Origin: Streptacidiphilus fuscans
GTDB taxonomy: Bacteria > Actinomycetota > Actinomycetes > Streptomycetales > Streptomycetaceae
Assembly: GCF_015690355.1 (NCBI RefSeq)
Contig: NZ_JADPRT010000001.1
Coordinates: forward strand, 434,001 to 498,000
Direction: 5' to 3'
DNA length: 64,000 nt
The position numbers and the translations under genes are program-made. A model generated the notes under the pieces. It did not search any database. It was given only the letters and a program-made list of their open reading frames with translations, and was not told where the DNA came from. Positions 61,590-64,000 of the stretch are shown here, piece after piece. Within the stretch, counting starts at the first letter, position 1. Each line of letters opens with the position of its first letter.

Positions 61590-63428
61590 ATGCGCAAGAT
61601 ACGTCAGTTGACGCTCACCGCAGCGATGGTGACGCTGACGATGGCAGTCGCGGCGGGCTGCTCGGGAGGCGGCGGAGGATCCGGCGCCATCGGCAACGGC
61701 GGGGCAGGGGGCAAGAAGCCGGTCAAGGCAGGCGGGACGGTGACCATCGCCGAGACGGGCGCCACCCCGAACTTCGTCTTCCCGTACGCCCCCGCGACCA
61801 ACACCGACGGCTGGAACGTCAACCTCACCCAGCCGATGTGGCCCGCCCTTGTCTACGCCGGTGATGGCGGACAGTCCGTGGTCAACCCGGACGAGAGCCT
61901 GTTCTCCAACATGACCTGGGCCAACGGCGACAAACAGGTCACGATCGATCTCAAGCACTGGAACTGGTCCGACGGGCAGCCGATCACCAGTCGTGACTTC
62001 AGCTTCGTCTACAACCTGTTGAAGGCGAACACTGACAACTGGAACGGCTATGTCCAGGGGCTCTTCCCCGACAACGTGTCGAGCGTGTCGACCCCCGACG
62101 CCAACACCGTCGTGATCAACCTGGCCCGCTCGTACAACCCCTCGTTCTACGAGGAGGACGTGCTCAGCCTGATTCCGCTGCTTCCGCAGCACGCCTGGGA
62201 CAAGTCGTCGGACGCGGGCCCGGTCGGCAACCTGGACCAGACCACCGCCGGTGCCAAGGCCGTCTACGCCTACCTCCAGAAGGAGGGCGGTGACATGGCC
62301 TCCTTCGCCACCAACCCGCTGTGGAAGGTGGTCGACGGTCCGTGGAAGCTGTCGGAGTTCCGGACGGACGGCTACTACAGCTACGTCCCCAACAAGCAGT
62401 ACTCGGGGGCGGACAAACCGATCCTGGACAAGGTCGTGAACACGCCGTTCACCACCGACACCGCCGAGCTCAACGCCCTGCGCGCCGGTGACACGCTGGA
62501 CGTCGGCACCCTGCCGCTCAACGACGTCAAGCAGGCCTCGGCGCTGGAGCAGAACGGCTACTCGGTGGCCAGCGTGCCGATCCCCGGCGTCGCGATGATC
62601 CAGCCGAACTTCTACAACGCCCAGGTGGGGCCGGAGATCCAGCAACTCTACGTCCGCCAGGCGCTGGAGTACCTGATCAACCGGCCGCAGATCGTCTCCA
62701 AGGTCTACTCCGGCTACGCCGACCCCGGAAACGGCCCGGTCCCGCTGACCGCGACCGGCCCGTGGGCCTCGCCGCTGGAGAAGTCCGGCGGACCGTACCC
62801 GTACTCGCCGTCCAAGGCCACCGCGCTGCTCCAGGCGCACGGTTGGAAGGTCGTGCCCAACGGCGCCACCACCTGCCAGAACCCCGGCACCGGCGCGAAC
62901 CAGTGCGGCGCGGGCATCACGGCGGGGGAGGGGCTGACCTTCCAACTCGCCTACACCTCCGGTGAGACGTCCCTGGACGAGCAGAGCGCCGCGATCAAGT
63001 CCTCCGAGGCGCAGGCCGGCATCACCATCAACCTGCACTCCGAGCCGTTCAACACGCTGATCGCCAACGTGGGCACGTGCACCGCCCAGTCCCACCCGGC
63101 CGCCACCTGCGGCTGGCAGCTGGCGGACTTCGGATACGACCCGTACTCGCTCTACCCGGCCGGTGAAGGACTCTTCAACAGCGGCGGCACCAGCAACCAG
63201 GGCGGCTACTCCGACCCGAAGATGGACCAGCTGATCAACGCGACCGAGTACGGCTCGGACACGGCCTCCTTCTACGCCTACGAGGACTACGCGGCCCAGC
63301 AGCTGCCGTGGCTGTGGCTGCCGAACCACAACAGCCTGCTGGTCTACCGCAACAACCTCCAGGGCATCACGCCGCTGAACCCGTTCTCCGGCGGCCTGAA
63401 CCCGGAGATGTGGGGCTACACCAAGTGA
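61590..63428 (+). CDS. oligopeptide ABC transporter substrate-binding lipoprotein (family 5)
   Basis: 612-aa lipoprotein. The signal ends with a lipobox and Cys24 (AVAAGCSGGG), followed by a Gly-rich linker. Family-5 peptide/nickel binding fold: VTIAETGATPNFVFPYAPAT, DGQPITSRDFSFVYNLLKAN, VQGLFPDNVSSVSTPDANTV, LYVRQALEYLINRPQIVSKV, and GGYSDPKMDQLINATEYGSD. It captures peptides at the membrane for the ABC permease whose gene starts 7 nt after its stop. The start is preceded by AAGGGGAAGG. Confidence 0.95.
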   Translation: MRKIRQLTLTAAMVTLTMAVAAGCSGGGGGSGAIGNGGAGGKKPVKAGGTVTIAETGATPNFVFPYAPATNTDGWNVNLTQPMWPALVYAGDGGQSVVNPDESLFSNMTWANGDKQVTIDLKHWNWSDGQPITSRDFSFVYNLLKANTDNWNGYVQGLFPDNVSSVSTPDANTVVINLARSYNPSFYEEDVLSLIPLLPQHAWDKSSDAGPVGNLDQTTAGAKAVYAYLQKEGGDMASFATNPLWKVVDGPWKLSEFRTDGYYSYVPNKQYSGADKPILDKVVNTPFTTDTAELNALRAGDTLDVGTLPLNDVKQASALEQNGYSVASVPIPGVAMIQPNFYNAQVGPEIQQLYVRQALEYLINRPQIVSKVYSGYADPGNGPVPLTATGPWASPLEKSGGPYPYSPSKATALLQAHGWKVVPNGATTCQNPGTGANQCGAGITAGEGLTFQLAYTSGETSLDEQSAAIKSSEAQAGITINLHSEPFNTLIANVGTCTAQSHPAATCGWQLADFGYDPYSLYPAGEGLFNSGGTSNQGGYSDPKMDQLINATEYGSDTASFYAYEDYAAQQLPWLWLPNHNSLLVYRNNLQGITPLNPFSGGLNPEMWGYTK

Positions 63429-63435
63429 GTGCGTC

Positions 63436-64000
63436 ATGACCGCCTATCTCGTCCGCCGGATCGGCCAAGCGATCACCGTGGTGATCGGGGTCATGGTGCT
63501 CACCTTCATCATGGTCCACCTGGAGCCCGGGAGCGCGGCCCGCGCGACGCTCGGAGTGAAGGCCACGGCCGGTCGGATCGCCATCTTCGACAAGGTCAAC
63601 GGCCTCAACCAACCGTTGTGGGAACAGTTCTGGACGTACGTCAAGCAGGTGTGCCAGGGCGACTTCGGCACGTCCTACTCCCTGCAGCAGCCGGTGTCGA
63701 CGCTGATCGCGCAACGGCTGCCCAAGGACGCGGTCCTGCTGGGCATCTCCACGGCGCTGGCGCTGGCCATCGCCATTCCGCTCGGGATCTACCAGGCGGT
63801 GCGGCGTAACGGCGTCGGCGACAACGTCGCCACGGTGGTGGCCTTCGTCCTCTACTCGATGCCCGACTTCTTTTTCGCGCTGCTGCTGATCGCGGTGTTC
63901 TCGGTGCAGTTCCACCTGCTGCCGCCGCTGGCCCCCCGGGCCACCACGGTGCTCGGGATCCTGTCCGACCCACGGGCGCTGATCCTGCCCGTGGCGACGC
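63436..64000 (+). CDS. oligopeptide ABC transporter permease (DppB-type; cut by window edge)
   Basis: N-terminal 188 codons of a membrane permease; the C-terminus lies beyond the right edge. The start ATG at 63436 is 7 nt after the lipoprotein gene stop. The first membrane helix contains AYLVRRIGQAITVVIGVMVL, followed by an external loop and further helices (LLGISTALALAIAIPLGIYQ; FVLYSMPDFFFALLLIAVFS). Matches the DppB/OppB half of peptide permeases. The EAA loop and remaining helices are beyond the window. Confidence 0.93.
   Translation, partial: MTAYLVRRIGQAITVVIGVMVLTFIMVHLEPGSAARATLGVKATAGRIAIFDKVNGLNQPLWEQFWTYVKQVCQGDFGTSYSLQQPVSTLIAQRLPKDAVLLGISTALALAIAIPLGIYQAVRRNGVGDNVATVVAFVLYSMPDFFFALLLIAVFSVQFHLLPPLAPRATTVLGILSDPRALILPVAT

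Overview
The window is a stretch of very GC-rich (about 70% or more, by eye) actinobacterial chromosome. Families typical of Streptomycetaceae dominate: MmyB-type XRE repressors, mycothiol-dependent maleylpyruvate isomerase-like proteins, DUF6194 and DUF5808 proteins, GTG starts with GGAGG ribosome sites, and many small regulator/enzyme pairs. No ribosomal, tRNA or other core locus was seen. The content (secreted hydrolases, efflux pumps, one-gene regulons) looks like accessory or chromosome-arm DNA of a Streptomyces, Kitasatospora or Streptacidiphilus relative. The genus is an inference only.

Left part (1-14 kb): divergent or convergent pairs of a regulator and an enzyme. These are an MmyB regulator with a zinc alcohol dehydrogenase, a TetR repressor with an alpha/beta hydrolase around a 32-bp palindrome, and an XRE repressor with a methionine aminopeptidase between two GGTATT..AATACC operators. 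Next comes a short ACT-domain protein preceded by what looks like a branched-chain-amino-acid attenuator. Then follow a secreted lipase, a secreted Exordium-like protein, an HTH protein with a Gly-Pro-rich N-terminus, an acyl-CoA dehydrogenase and a HisC-like aminotransferase.

Middle (14-40 kb): an APC amino acid permease, an amidase with a rare TTA codon, a secreted serine hydrolase, acetyltransferases and VOC proteins. A hydrolase/2'-5' RNA ligase pair is coupled by a GTGA overlap. Cell-surface enzymes follow (phosphodiester glycosidase, PGRP amidase, a secreted TNT-type NADase-like protein, a Tat-exported phospholipase C), then a GlxA-type regulator divergent from a saccharopine-dehydrogenase-like reductase and an NCS1 permease.

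Right part (40-64 kb): a LuxR-type two-component system, a Pro-Val-Thr repeat surface protein, and a STAS protein without its usual serine. katG lies head to head with a Fur/PerR-type regulator across a 17-bp inverted repeat. Three MFS exporters follow, two of them divergent from their own ArsR or HxlR regulators with visible operators. The rest is a C45 acyltransferase, a MerR regulator with two HTH domains, and the start of an oligopeptide ABC transporter that runs off the right edge.

The genes do not form one pathway. Common themes are secreted lipid and wall hydrolases, peroxide and drug defence, and local one-regulator-one-target switches. The least explained items are the attenuator/ACT unit, the free-standing secreted TNT protein, the signal-less LivJ-type binding protein and the tandem-HTH MerR protein.
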